From positions 1 through 24,475 of the forward strand of contig CAKUOS010000033.1 in assembly GCA_934670025.1 (NCBI GenBank): a DNA stretch of 24,475 nt, in the 5' to 3' direction. The stretch is from an uncultured Oscillospiraceae bacterium (GTDB taxonomy: Bacteria; Bacillota; Clostridia; Oscillospirales; Oscillospiraceae). Positions 1 to 7,517 of this stretch are shown here, piece by piece; within the stretch, counting starts at the first letter, position 1, and each line of letters opens with the position of its first letter. A program made the translations under genes and the position numbers. The notes under the pieces are model-generated. The model was not told where the DNA came from. It saw only the letters and a program-made list of their open reading frames with translations, and ran no database searches.

Positions 1-1053
1 CTCATAATACGCCGCGTCCGGCGGCGTCTGCCCGGCATTCACAAGCATACAGCCGCCGCTCTTTTTTGCCTGCCGCAGAACGGCCTGTCCCTGCGCGTCG
101 AACGCCAGCACGCGCACATACGGCGGCTTTTTTTGCAGCGTTTCGGCGTCGATGCCGAGGTACGCGCACAGCAGCAGCCGCTGCAATCTGGTGCGCGGAT
201 AGCGCTTTGACTTGGCCGCGGCAAGAATGTGCTCGTAATCGGGCTGCGACATAACGGCCTTCCAGACCTTCGACCACAGCCCCTCGGAGCCGTGCGCCGC
301 CATCCGCCAGTCTTCCTGCTCCAGTCCCCGCAGGCGCGCGAGCATCGCGCGCTCGCCCCACAAAAGAGCGTGCGGCGCGGCAGTTTCGTATGTGCAGGCC
401 GCGGGCACGTATTGTCGCCAGTCGCCGCCCGCCAGAATGAGGCTTCGCACGGCCGTGGCCGACGGGTTTTCCGCATCGGGCGTTTCATCGTGATAATCGC
501 CCGGGCGATGGACGGGCAGCGGCCGCAGGCCGCTGCTCTGTGCCCGGATGGCGCGGCAGTATTCAAAGGCGAGGATATCGTTCGGCTTTGTCAGCAGCGC
601 GCCGTCCGCGCCAAGCGCCGCAAGCGCCCGCTGCCGCGCGGCGGCGTAGCTCAGCCCCTGCCCCAGCCCATCGCGCAGCGCCTGTTCAAAGCCCGGCGTC
701 TGCGACGCATCCGCCGCGCGGACGATCGCTTCGCCGTCCGATTCGCAGCCGAAGCTCAGATAGCCGCAGCCGAGCTGCGACAGGATGCGCACGCCCTCGC
801 GCGCAAAGCCCTCGGCCGACTTCAAAACGGCCGTCACGGGCAGCTCCGCGACGAGCGACGCGCCCGCGTCGACGGCCGCGCGCGCGCGGACGCGCTTGTC
901 GAACACGGCGGGCTCGCCGCGCTGGACGTAATTGCCGCTCATGAGGCAGACGACGGCCGCGTCCGCGCCGAGCGTTTCCCGGATGCGCACGAGCTGCCGC
1001 GCGTGGCCGAGATGGAAGGGATTATATTCGCAGATGATCCCGCAGACCGCCAT
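1..1053 (-). CDS. tmcAL: tRNA(Met) cytidine acetate ligase (TmcAL/YlbM), 3' end beyond window
   Basis: The first 351 codons are present and the frame runs off the window edge; the family is about 390-420 residues, so the C-terminus is missing. The N-terminus reads MAVCGIICEYNPFHLGH, carrying the nucleotidyltransferase HxGH motif (HLGH). About 30 residues later comes the family signature SGNYVQRGEPAVFDK. The known role of the family is ATP- and acetate-dependent formation of N4-acetylcytidine at the wobble base of elongator tRNA-Met, without acetyl-CoA. Start ATG at 1053-1051 has a GGAGGTG ribosome site upstream. It is divergent from ackA; in Clostridia ylbM genes are often near acetate-metabolism genes, and the acetate substrate makes the pairing sensible, though that link is inference. 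Identity is firm. Confidence 0.93.
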   Translation of the reverse strand, partial: MAVCGIICEYNPFHLGHARQLVRIRETLGADAAVVCLMSGNYVQRGEPAVFDKRVRARAAVDAGASLVAELPVTAVLKSAEGFAREGVRILSQLGCGYLSFGCESDGEAIVRAADASQTPGFEQALRDGLGQGLSYAAARQRALAALGADGALLTKPNDILAFEYCRAIRAQSSGLRPLPVHRPGDYHDETPDAENPSATAVRSLILAGGDWRQYVPAACTYETAAPHALLWGERAMLARLRGLEQEDWRMAAHGSEGLWSKVWKAVMSQPDYEHILAAAKSKRYPRTRLQRLLLCAYLGIDAETLQKKPPYVRVLAFDAQGQAVLRQAKKSGGCMLVNAGQTPPDAAYYE

Positions 1054-1090
1054 CCTTCTTCACCTCCGGTAAATATTTATCGAAAAGCTC

Positions 1091-1119
1091 TTGTTTCCAA
1101 CTGGGGTTTATAGTATCAT
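1091..1119 (+). promoter_or_regulatory. Candidate sigma-A promoter for ackA
   Basis: TTGTTT (1091-1096), a 17-base spacer, then TATCAT (1114-1119). This predicts a start near 1126 and a leader of about 70 bases before the ackA ATG. Spacing is ideal and both boxes are close to consensus. Confidence 0.5.
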
Positions 1120-1136
1120 GAGAAAAGGCCATATGT

Positions 1137-1145
1137 ATTCTAGCA
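1137..1145 (-). promoter_or_regulatory. Candidate extended -10 promoter for tmcAL
   Basis: On the minus strand the sequence TGCTAGAAT occurs here: a TG-n extension plus TAGAAT, about 80 bases before the tmcAL start. No good -35 lies at 16-18 bases, so the call rests on the extended -10 alone. It overlaps the leader of the divergent ackA transcript. Confidence 0.33.
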
Positions 1146-1195
1146 TGAAATGCAGCAAAAAGCATCAAAAAGAAATACAGGAGTGAAATGGAACT

Positions 1196-2389
1196 ATGAA
1201 TGTACTGGTTATCAACGCGGGCAGCTCGAGCCTGAAGTATCAGCTGATGGATCCCGCCACCGGCGGCGTCACCGCCAAGGGCCTGTGCGAGCGCATCGGT
1301 CTGGATGGCCGTCTGACCCACAAGGTCCCGGCCTGCGGCAAGAAGGTCGAAAAGGACATCCCCATGCCGACCCACAAGGAAGCCATCGAGGCCGTTATGG
1401 CCATTCTGGTCGATCCGGAAGACGGCGTCATCAAGTCCGTCGATGAGATCGACGCCGTGGGCCACCGCGTCCTGCACGGCGGCGACAAGTTTGTCGCGTC
1501 CTGCCTCATTGACGAGGCGTGCAAGCAGGCCATCCGCGACTGCATCCCGCTCGGCCCGCTCCACAACCCCGCGAACCTCATGGGCATCGAGGCCTGCGAA
1601 AAGGCCATGCCCGGCAAGCCCCAGGTCGCCGTGTTCGACACCGCGTTCCACATGACCATGCCCCCGAAGGCTTACCGCTACGCCATCCCCGCCAAGTGGT
1701 ACACCGAAGAGCATCTGCGCCGCTACGGTTTCCACGGCACCAGCCACCGCTTCGTCTCCAAGCGCTGCATCGAGCTCATGGGCGGCGTGGACAAGGCCAG
1801 CCGCGTCATCGTCTGCCATCTGGGCAACGGCTCCTCGCTGTCCGCAGTCAAGGACGGCAAGTGCCAGGATACCTCCATGGGCCTGAGCCCGCTTGCCGGC
1901 GTCCCGATGGGCACGCGCGCGGGCGATATCGACACCTGCGTCGCGCAGTACATGATGAACCACGATCATCTGACGGCCGACGAGTGCCTGAACATCCTCA
2001 ACAAGAAGTCCGGCGTGCTGGCGCTGAGCGGCGTGTCCTCCGACTTCCGCGACATCGAAACTGCCGCCAACCAGGGCAATGAAGACTGCCGTCTGGCGCT
2101 CGACAAGTTCGCGTATGAGGTCAAGAAGTACATTGGCTCGTATACGACGGTCCTCGGCGGCCTCGACTGCCTGGTCTTCACGGCCGGCGTCGGCGAAAAC
2201 TCCGCCACGATGCGCGCTTCCATCTGCGAGGGTCTGGAATATCTCGGCATCAAGCTCGATCCCGAGAAAAACAACACCCGCGGCGAAGAGGCCATCATCT
2301 CTGCGGCCGACTCCAAGGTCACGGTCTGGGTCATCCCGACGAACGAGGAGCTCATGATCGCGCAGGACACCGCCGAGCTTGCCAAGTAA
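1196..2389 (+). CDS. ackA: Acetate kinase
   Basis: A 397-residue protein of full family length. It converts acetyl phosphate plus ADP to acetate plus ATP, the ATP-yielding last step of acetate fermentation in the cytoplasm. The start reads MNVLVINAGSSSLKY, the ASKHA phosphate-1 signature. Residues matching the Methanosarcina thermophila active-site numbering fall in register: R91 (HRVLHGG), D148 (VFDTAFH), H180 (FHGTSHR), R241 (GTRAGDID) and E384 (NEELMIA). The ribosome site AGGAGTG ends 10 bases before the ATG. The gene stands alone: the partner phosphotransacetylase (pta) is not in this window, and a strong terminator follows 12 bases after the stop. Codon use is strongly biased to C/G-ending codons, suggesting high expression. 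Confidence 0.99.
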   Translation: MNVLVINAGSSSLKYQLMDPATGGVTAKGLCERIGLDGRLTHKVPACGKKVEKDIPMPTHKEAIEAVMAILVDPEDGVIKSVDEIDAVGHRVLHGGDKFVASCLIDEACKQAIRDCIPLGPLHNPANLMGIEACEKAMPGKPQVAVFDTAFHMTMPPKAYRYAIPAKWYTEEHLRRYGFHGTSHRFVSKRCIELMGGVDKASRVIVCHLGNGSSLSAVKDGKCQDTSMGLSPLAGVPMGTRAGDIDTCVAQYMMNHDHLTADECLNILNKKSGVLALSGVSSDFRDIETAANQGNEDCRLALDKFAYEVKKYIGSYTTVLGGLDCLVFTAGVGENSATMRASICEGLEYLGIKLDPEKNNTRGEEAIISAADSKVTVWVIPTNEELMIAQDTAELAK

Positions 2390-2401
2390 ACACAGCGTTT
2401 C

Positions 2402-2437
2402 AAAGGAGGTGCAGCCTGCGGCTGCACCTCCTTTTTT
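2402..2437 (+). terminator. Intrinsic terminator of ackA
   Basis: A perfect 14-bp stem (2402-2415 with 2421-2434), a 5-base loop, and a run of six T at 2432-2437. The arm contains AAAGGAGGTG, which looks like a full ribosome site, but no start codon follows. Confidence 0.92.
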
Positions 2438-2521
2438 AATACGCTCCGCGCCGCCGGCTCGCGTTCTGTTTTTTGCGAAGCCTTCCGGGAAGGTGTAGGG
2501 GCCGTCTGAAACAGGTGCCAC

Positions 2522-2551
2522 TTGACAAAACGCGGGCGCATATCGTAAGCT
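2522..2551 (+). promoter_or_regulatory. Candidate promoter for the CmpB-type membrane protein
   Basis: A perfect TTGACA at 2522-2527 lies 59 bases before the gene. The best -10 is TAAGCT at 2546-2551 after 18 bases, which is weak. The -35 is convincing; the -10 is not. Confidence 0.4.
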
Positions 2552-2585
2552 GTTGGCAGAAAGAACACGCATTCGGAGGGTCTGT

Positions 2586-3335
2586 ATGTCCAGATTTCAG
2601 ATTTTTTTGATCGTTCTGTACCTGTTTTTCTTCGGTTCCATCGGCGGATGGGTGCTGGAGCTGCTGTTCCGCCGCTTCTTTTCCGGTGCGAACCCCGAAC
2701 GCAAGTGGCTCAACCCCGGCTTTCTGTTCGGGCCGTGTCTGCCGCTGTACGGCTTCGGCACGGTGCTGCTGTTCATCCTCAGCACCATCGACCATGAGCT
2801 GTTCGGCTCGTTTTCCGGCACGTTCTGGTATTATATCGTGATGTTTGTCGTCATGGCGCTGGCCATGACGCTGCTGGAGTATATCGTGGGCCTCGTGAGC
2901 TTCAAGGGCTTTCACCTGCGCCTGTGGGATTACAGCAAGCTCTGGGGCAACATTCAGGGCATCATCTGCCCGCTGTTCACGTTCTTCTGGGGCGTTTTGT
3001 CGCTGGCGTATTACTTTCTGCTGTATCCAAAGCTGCGGCAGCTCGTCGAGTGGTTTGTGGCGCATCCGCTCGCGTCGTTCGTGGTCGGCGTGTGCTTCGG
3101 CATTTTCCTGATCGACCTGTGCTTCTCGATCCACCTCGGCGCGGTCGTGCAGAAAAAGGCCGCCGAGATCGACAAGACCGTCTACGACGCCATCGACGTG
3201 CAGAAGCTGTGGCACAGAATGCAGTCGCGCGGCGGCTTCTTCCGCTTTGTGTCCATCAAGCCGCTCACCGAACGCATCGACGCCTTTGACGAGTTCCTCC
3301 ACCGCCGTCCGGGCGGCAAAGCGGCGGAAAAATAA
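2586..3335 (+). CDS. CmpB-type (PF06541-like) integral membrane protein
   Basis: A 249-residue protein. The open frame extends upstream to a TTG, but GGAGGG at 2575-2580 sits five bases before the ATG at 2586, giving start MSRFQIFLIV. About five hydrophobic segments are visible near residues 4-26, 45-68, 80-105, 135-158 and 167-188, followed by a hydrophilic C-terminal tail of about 55 residues. The conserved GGWVLELLFRRFF and NPGFLFGPCLPLYGFG blocks match the family labelled putative ABC-transporter type IV (CmpB). No ATPase gene is adjacent and no biochemical role is established that I can name. It lies between the ackA terminator and the fprA promoter; no terminator is visible after it, so read-through into fprA is possible. 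The family call is good; function is unknown. Confidence 0.8.
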   Translation: MSRFQIFLIVLYLFFFGSIGGWVLELLFRRFFSGANPERKWLNPGFLFGPCLPLYGFGTVLLFILSTIDHELFGSFSGTFWYYIVMFVVMALAMTLLEYIVGLVSFKGFHLRLWDYSKLWGNIQGIICPLFTFFWGVLSLAYYFLLYPKLRQLVEWFVAHPLASFVVGVCFGIFLIDLCFSIHLGAVVQKKAAEIDKTVYDAIDVQKLWHRMQSRGGFFRFVSIKPLTERIDAFDEFLHRRPGGKAAEK

Positions 3336-3369
3336 TTTTAAATTGGGGATAGTAATTTGCAGATCCATG

Positions 3370-3378
3370 TGTTATAAT
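3370..3378 (+). promoter_or_regulatory. Extended -10 promoter for fprA
   Basis: TGTTATAAT is a TG-n motif directly followed by a consensus TATAAT. No clear -35 is found at 16-18 bases, as is common for extended -10 promoters. It predicts a leader of about 36 bases before the ATG at 3421. Confidence 0.65.
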
Positions 3379-3396
3379 GATAATAGAAATCATTAT
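3374..3396. promoter_or_regulatory. Fur/PerR-like operator dyad over the fprA promoter
   Basis: ATAATGAT (3374-3381), seven bases, then the exact inverse ATCATTAT (3389-3396). The dyad overlaps the -10 and the predicted start point, so binding would block transcription. Sequence and A/T character resemble Fur-family boxes (GATAAT half sites), and PerR control of fprA is known in Clostridium. The spacing differs from the classical 7-1-7 box, so the regulator is inferred only. Confidence 0.5.
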
Positions 3397-3420
3397 TAAA
3401 TTTGAAAGGAATCAACTGCC

Positions 3421-5268
3421 ATGTATTGTGTCAAGAAAATGACGGAGGATCTGTACTGGGTCGGCGCGAGCGAGCGGCGGCTGAATCTGTTCGAAAACGC
3501 CTATCCGCTGACGAACGGCGTCAGCTACAACTCCTATCTGCTGCTGGACGAAAAGACTGTGCTGCTCGATACGGTCGATAAGTCCGTCAGCGGCCTGTTC
3601 TTCGAGAACATCGACCATGTGCTTGCCGGGCGGCCGCTCGATTACGTGATCGTGCAGCACATGGAACCGGATCACGCCGCCACGCTCGGCGAGCTTGTGC
3701 TGCGCCACCCGGAGCTCACGATCGTCTGCAACACAAAAACGCGCGCGATGATGGAGAATTTCTTCACATTCGACGTTGACGGGCGCGTACAGCTTGTCAA
3801 GGAGATGGACACGCTCACCACGGGCCGCCATACCTTCGCGTTCGTCATGGCCCCGATGGTCCACTGGCCTGAGGTCATGGTGTCCTACGACACGACGACC
3901 AAAACGCTCTATTCCGCCGACGCGTTCGGCACGTTCGGCGCGCTCAACGGCAACCTCTACGCCGACGAGGTCAACTTCAAAACCGAGTGGCTTTCCGACG
4001 CGCGGCGGTATTACACCAACATCGTCGGCAAATACGGCGTACAGGTGCAGACGCTCCTCAAAAAGGCCGCCGGGCTCGACATCCAGATGATCTGCCCGCT
4101 CCACGGTCCGGTCTGGCGCAAGGATATCGCGTGGTTCCTCGACAAATACATCCACTGGGCCACGTATACGCCCGAGGAAGACGCGGTCGTCATCGCCTAC
4201 GCCTCGGTCTACGGCGGCACGGAGAACGCCGCGAATGTGCTGGCTGCGAAGCTGTCGGATCTCGGCGTGCGCAACGTGCAGATGTACGACGTGTCCGTCA
4301 CGCACCCGAGCTATATCCTCTCGGAGTGCTTCCGCGCGAGCCATCTGGTCTTCGTCTCCACGACGTATAACGCAGGGATGTTCGTGACGATGGAAAATCT
4401 CGTCCACGACATCGTCCATCATAACCTGCAAAACCGCACGATCGCCCTGATGGAGAACGGCTCCTGGGCGCCGACCGCCGCAGGACTCATGCGCGCGGAA
4501 TTCCAGAAGCTCAAAAACTGCACGATCCTCGACGAGACGGTCACGCTCAAATCGACGCTCAAGCAGGCCCAGCTGGCGGACATCGACGCGATGGCGCAGG
4601 CCATCGTCGACACCATGCCGAAGCAGGCCGCGCCGGCGCATACGCCCGACGCGCCGGTCGAAAACGAGGCGTTCTTCGCGTTGTCCTACGGCCTGTACGT
4701 CCTCACCGCGCGCGACGGCCAGAAGGATAACGGCTGCGTCATCAACACCGCCATCCAGCTGACCGATTCGCCCAAGCGCATTGCCGTCACGGTCAACAAG
4801 GCGAACTACACGCACGACATGATCCGCAAAACGGGCGTGTTCAACGTCTCGGCGCTCTCGACCGACGCATCGTTCGGCCTCATTCAGCACTACGGCTTCC
4901 AGTCCGGGCGCGACACGGACAAGTTCGCCGGCGTGCAGGGTATGGCCCGCGCAACGAACGGCGTGTATTATCTGCCGTATGCCGCGTGCGCGTTCCTCAG
5001 CGGCAAGGTCGTGCAGGAGATCGACCTCGGCACGCACACGATGTTCATCGCCGACGTGACCGAGGCGCGCAGACTCTCCGCCGCCCCGGCGATGACCTAC
5101 AGCTTCTACTTTGAAAACGTCAAGCCGAAGCCCTCCGCGCTTCAGAAGCAGACCGGCTGGGTCTGCAAGATCTGCGGCTACGTCTACGAAGGCGACGAGC
5201 TGCCCGCGGACTTCATCTGCCCGCTGTGCAAGCACGGCGCGGACGATTTTGAAAAGCTGCCCGACTGA
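3421..5268 (+). CDS. fprA: Flavodiiron protein (FprA) fused to flavin reductase and rubredoxin
   Basis: A 615-residue cytoplasmic protein with four modules in one chain. (1) Metallo-beta-lactamase-like diiron domain, about 1-250, with ligands H80, E82, D84, H85 (HMEPDH), H148, D167 and H228. (2) Flavodoxin domain, about 255-395, with the FMN loop ASVYGGTENA. (3) Flavin-reductase-like split barrel, about 415-560. (4) A C-terminal rubredoxin, about 580-615, CKICG...CPLC. The rubredoxin is short: the two CxxC pairs are 15 residues apart (C585 to C600), as in rubrerythrin tails, rather than about 29 as in free rubredoxin. The family reduces O2 to water, or NO to N2O. Modules 3 and 4 resemble the separate Hrb electron donor encoded beside fprA in Moorella, so this chain may carry its own electron-delivery path. 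pepT follows 45 bases later without a terminator. Confidence 0.95.
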   Translation: MYCVKKMTEDLYWVGASERRLNLFENAYPLTNGVSYNSYLLLDEKTVLLDTVDKSVSGLFFENIDHVLAGRPLDYVIVQHMEPDHAATLGELVLRHPELTIVCNTKTRAMMENFFTFDVDGRVQLVKEMDTLTTGRHTFAFVMAPMVHWPEVMVSYDTTTKTLYSADAFGTFGALNGNLYADEVNFKTEWLSDARRYYTNIVGKYGVQVQTLLKKAAGLDIQMICPLHGPVWRKDIAWFLDKYIHWATYTPEEDAVVIAYASVYGGTENAANVLAAKLSDLGVRNVQMYDVSVTHPSYILSECFRASHLVFVSTTYNAGMFVTMENLVHDIVHHNLQNRTIALMENGSWAPTAAGLMRAEFQKLKNCTILDETVTLKSTLKQAQLADIDAMAQAIVDTMPKQAAPAHTPDAPVENEAFFALSYGLYVLTARDGQKDNGCVINTAIQLTDSPKRIAVTVNKANYTHDMIRKTGVFNVSALSTDASFGLIQHYGFQSGRDTDKFAGVQGMARATNGVYYLPYAACAFLSGKVVQEIDLGTHTMFIADVTEARRLSAAPAMTYSFYFENVKPKPSALQKQTGWVCKICGYVYEGDELPADFICPLCKHGADDFEKLPD

Positions 5269-5313
5269 ACGCAGCCGCCCGGGCGGCAAACACATACGAA
5301 AAGGAGCATTTTC

Positions 5314-6531
5314 ATGACTGTCATCGATCGATTTTTGAAGTTTGTTTCCTATCACACCACGTCGGACGAAGATTCCCCGGCGTGCCCGTCGACGGCGCGG
5401 CAGCTGAAGCTGGCTGAAGAGCTCGTGCGCCAGATGCAGGACATGGGCATTGCCGACGCGCACGTCGACGAAAACGGCTACGTCTACGGCACCGTCCCGG
5501 CCAACTGCGAAAAGGCTCTGCCCGTCTACGGCCTCATCGCCCACATGGACACCGCGCCCGACGCGCCGGGTGAGAACATCAAAGCCCGCGTCACGGACGT
5601 TTATGACGGCGGCGACGTGGTTCTGAACGGGGAAAAGCACATCGTCCTGTCGCCGAAGGACTATCCGCAGCTGAAAAACGCCGTTGGCAAGCATCTGATC
5701 GTCACGGACGGCACGACGCTCCTTGGCGCGGACGACAAGGCCGGCGTGGCCGAGATCCTGGCTGCGGCCGAGCTGCTGCTGACCTCCGGCCGGCCGCACG
5801 GCACGGTGAAGCTCGCCTTCACGCCCGACGAGGAGATCGGCCGCGGCGCGGACAGATTTGACGTTGCGGGCTTCGGCGCGGACTACGCCTATACCGTCGA
5901 CGGCGGCGGTCTCGGCGAGCTGGAATACGAGAATTTCAACGCCGCCGGGGCGAAGATCGTCATTCACGGCAAGTCTATCCATCCCGGCTCCGCCAAGGGC
6001 CAGATGGTCAACGCCTCGCTCGCAGCAATGGAGCTGCACGGACTTCTGCCCGCGCTGGCCGCGCCGTATTACACCGACGGCTACGAGGGCTTTTTCCACC
6101 TGACCGGGATGCGCGGCGAAGTGGAGCAGGCGGAGCTGCAATACATCATCCGCGACCACGACCGCGCGAAATTTGAATCGCGCAAGGATATGCTCCGCCG
6201 CGCGTGTGAGGAGATCGACCGCCGCTACGGCGCGGGCACCGTGGAGCTGACGATGCGCGACAGCTATTACAACATGAAGGAAAAGATCGAGCCGTGTATG
6301 TTCCTCGTCGAAAACGCCAAAAAGGCGATGGAACAGTCGGGCATCACGCCGAAGATCGTCCCCATCCGCGGCGGCACCGACGGCGCGCGCCTGTCGTTCG
6401 AGGGGCTCCCCTGCCCCAATCTCTGCACAGGCGGCGAGAACTTCCACGGCCGGTTCGAGTATATCCCGGTCGAGGACATGGAGGCGATCACCACGCTTCT
6501 GGCCACGATGATGTGGAACCTCGCGGAATAA
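5314..6531 (+). CDS. pepT: Peptidase T (tripeptide aminopeptidase)
   Basis: A 405-residue M20-family zinc metallopeptidase of the usual length. It removes N-terminal residues from tripeptides in the cytoplasm. The two-zinc site is complete at the expected positions: H77 (AHMD), bridging D140 (GADDKAG), catalytic E173 with E174 (PDEEIG), D196 (TVDGG) and H378 (ENFHGRFEY). A dimerisation (lid) domain lies between the two halves of the catalytic domain, about 205-315. The ribosome site AAGGAG is eight bases before the ATG. The preceding gene is fprA in the same direction and cotranscription is possible. A bidirectional terminator follows 10 bases after the stop. Confidence 0.97.
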   Translation: MTVIDRFLKFVSYHTTSDEDSPACPSTARQLKLAEELVRQMQDMGIADAHVDENGYVYGTVPANCEKALPVYGLIAHMDTAPDAPGENIKARVTDVYDGGDVVLNGEKHIVLSPKDYPQLKNAVGKHLIVTDGTTLLGADDKAGVAEILAAAELLLTSGRPHGTVKLAFTPDEEIGRGADRFDVAGFGADYAYTVDGGGLGELEYENFNAAGAKIVIHGKSIHPGSAKGQMVNASLAAMELHGLLPALAAPYYTDGYEGFFHLTGMRGEVEQAELQYIIRDHDRAKFESRKDMLRRACEEIDRRYGAGTVELTMRDSYYNMKEKIEPCMFLVENAKKAMEQSGITPKIVPIRGGTDGARLSFEGLPCPNLCTGGENFHGRFEYIPVEDMEAITTLLATMMWNLAE

Positions 6532-6541
6532 GCAAAAAGAG

Positions 6542-6571
6542 GCCCCCGGAACGTGTGTTCCGGGGGCTTTT
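6542..6571. terminator. Bidirectional terminator between pepT and the convergent membrane gene
   Basis: A perfect 10-bp GC-rich stem (6542-6551 with 6558-6567) with loop CGTGTG. On the plus strand it is followed by TTTT; on the minus strand by CTCTTTTT. It serves both converging genes. Confidence 0.9.
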
Positions 6572-6582
6572 GTATGTTTGAT

Positions 6583-7275
6583 TCAGTGCGCGCGGCGCAT
6601 CGCCTGCTGCGCGCACGCGAGCGTCCACAGGGCGCTGCCGCCGTAGACGAGCGCCGTGGGCCAGTCGCTGCCGCAGAGCGCGACCGCGCCGAAGAGCACG
6701 CCCGTGAGCGAAAAGAATGCGAAGCGGCGGCGCGCGCCGCGGTCAAAGCTGAACGCGCCGGCGTGATACGCCGCCAGCATGAACGAGATGAGCGCGAACA
6801 GATGGAAGCAGTAGCTGAGCACAGCCGGGTCGTGCATCCAGCGGCGGAAATCGCGGAACAGCCGCGCAACATAGAACACGATCGCAAAGACATAGAGCGC
6901 AGCCGGGGGCATTTTTCCCCTGCGGCGCAGAACCGCCGCCGCCGCAAGTCCGCCGCCGGCAAGTATGCCGAGCATCGCAAGCAGCATCCGCATCATCGAC
7001 CCGGAAAACTCCATCGCACAGCCCACCATCAGCGCCGCGGCACCGAGCAGCGAGAAGATCAGATCCTCGTTTGCCGGGCGGAAGAGCGCGGCGTAGGCCG
7101 CCTCCTTTTCCAGACTCACCGCCGCCAGCGCAAACACCAGCAGCATGAGCACGCTGAACGCGATGAGCGGGATCGCGCTGCCGCCGTTTAAATACGTCAT
7201 ACGGAAAAAATATCCCGCGATGGCCGACAAAATCGCCAGATACAGAATGCCGGTCAGCCCGGTGCGTTTTTTCAT
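6583..7275 (-). CDS. Unrecognised eight-helix membrane protein
   Basis: A 230-residue protein starting MKKRTGLTGILYL. The open frame extends further upstream, but that part is not membrane-like, and GGGGGT lies six bases before the ATG at 7275-7273; an ATG two codons earlier (7281) is also possible. Eight hydrophobic segments are visible, near residues 8-28, 34-54, 70-88, 93-115, 123-140, 153-173, 184-200 and 206-224, linked by short basic loops. There is no signal peptide, no soluble domain and no catalytic motif I recognise. It is transcribed alone, towards pepT and away from the rimP operon. The pattern suggests a small polytopic membrane protein of unknown function. Confidence 0.72.
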   Translation of the reverse strand: MKKRTGLTGILYLAILSAIAGYFFRMTYLNGGSAIPLIAFSVLMLLVFALAAVSLEKEAAYAALFRPANEDLIFSLLGAAALMVGCAMEFSGSMMRMLLAMLGILAGGGLAAAAVLRRRGKMPPAALYVFAIVFYVARLFRDFRRWMHDPAVLSYCFHLFALISFMLAAYHAGAFSFDRGARRRFAFFSLTGVLFGAVALCGSDWPTALVYGGSALWTLACAQQAMRRAH

Positions 7276-7306
7276 ACCCATACCCCCAGCCGAAGTTTCT
7301 TTTTCA

Positions 7307-7315
7307 AGTATACCA
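7307..7315 (-). promoter_or_regulatory. Candidate extended -10 promoter for the eight-helix protein
   Basis: On the minus strand TGGTATACT gives a TG-n extension and TATACT, about 32 bases before the start codon at 7275. The -35 region is weak (TGTCTT at 17 bases). Confidence 0.5.
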
Positions 7316-7360
7316 CATCGCGCGGCCAAAAGACACCCCGCCGCCGCGCTTTTTACACTT

Positions 7361-7382
7361 TTTTCGCACACGTATGCGAAAA
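7361..7382. repeat. 22-bp near-perfect palindrome upstream of the rimP promoter
   Basis: TTTTCGCA and TGCGAAAA are exact inverses flanking CACGTA, whose core ACGT is also symmetric; only one base pair of the 22-bp palindrome is mismatched. It lies about 80 bases before the rimP -35 and about 50 bases behind the -10 of the divergent membrane gene. It could be a protein-binding site; no known box is matched. Confidence 0.6.
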
Positions 7383-7397
7383 GCGCCGCACGCATAC

Positions 7398-7417
7398 CGC
7401 TTTTTGGCGAAAAAGCG
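7398..7417. repeat. Second inverted repeat in the same intergenic region
   Basis: CGCTTTTT, a GGCG spacer and AAAAAGCG form an exact 8-4-8 dyad. GCGAAAA(A)GCGC occurs twice in the region, near 7376 and 7407, so this dyad and the palindrome at 7361-7382 share sequence. No T-run follows on either strand that would make it an obvious terminator. Confidence 0.6.
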
Positions 7418-7460
7418 CAAAAATTTTCTTGGAATTCCGGGCTGTTTTCTGTTTTTCTCC

Positions 7461-7489
7461 TTGCATTTGGCGCGCAGTTCTGCTATACT
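7461..7489 (+). promoter_or_regulatory. Sigma-A promoter of the rimP-nusA-infB operon
   Basis: TTGCAT (7461-7466), a 17-base spacer ending in TGC, then TATACT (7484-7489). Both boxes and an extended -10 are present. The predicted start is near 7496, giving a leader of about 70 bases. Confidence 0.82.
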
Positions 7490-7517
7490 ATAGCCATCTT
7501 GATAGTATTTTACTTGA

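Noticed and set aside
2402..2415. Perfect ribosome-site-like AAAGGAGGTG after ackA
   Set aside because: It is one arm of the terminator stem and no start codon follows at usable distance.
1022..2572. Open frame of 516 codons on the minus strand opposite ackA
   Set aside because: ackA is certain from its active-site residues, and the frame also runs across the ackA terminator.
5274..5287. Exact 14-bp palindrome GCCGCCCGGGCGGC between fprA and pepT
   Set aside because: No loop and no T-run, so it is not a terminator; in DNA of this composition a GC palindrome of this length can arise by chance.
3412..6447. Open frame of 1011 codons on the minus strand opposite fprA and pepT
   Set aside because: It is the antisense shadow of two firmly identified genes. 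In GC-rich DNA the reverse frame often lacks stops. Its protein is rich in Arg, Val, Asp and His with no domain sense.
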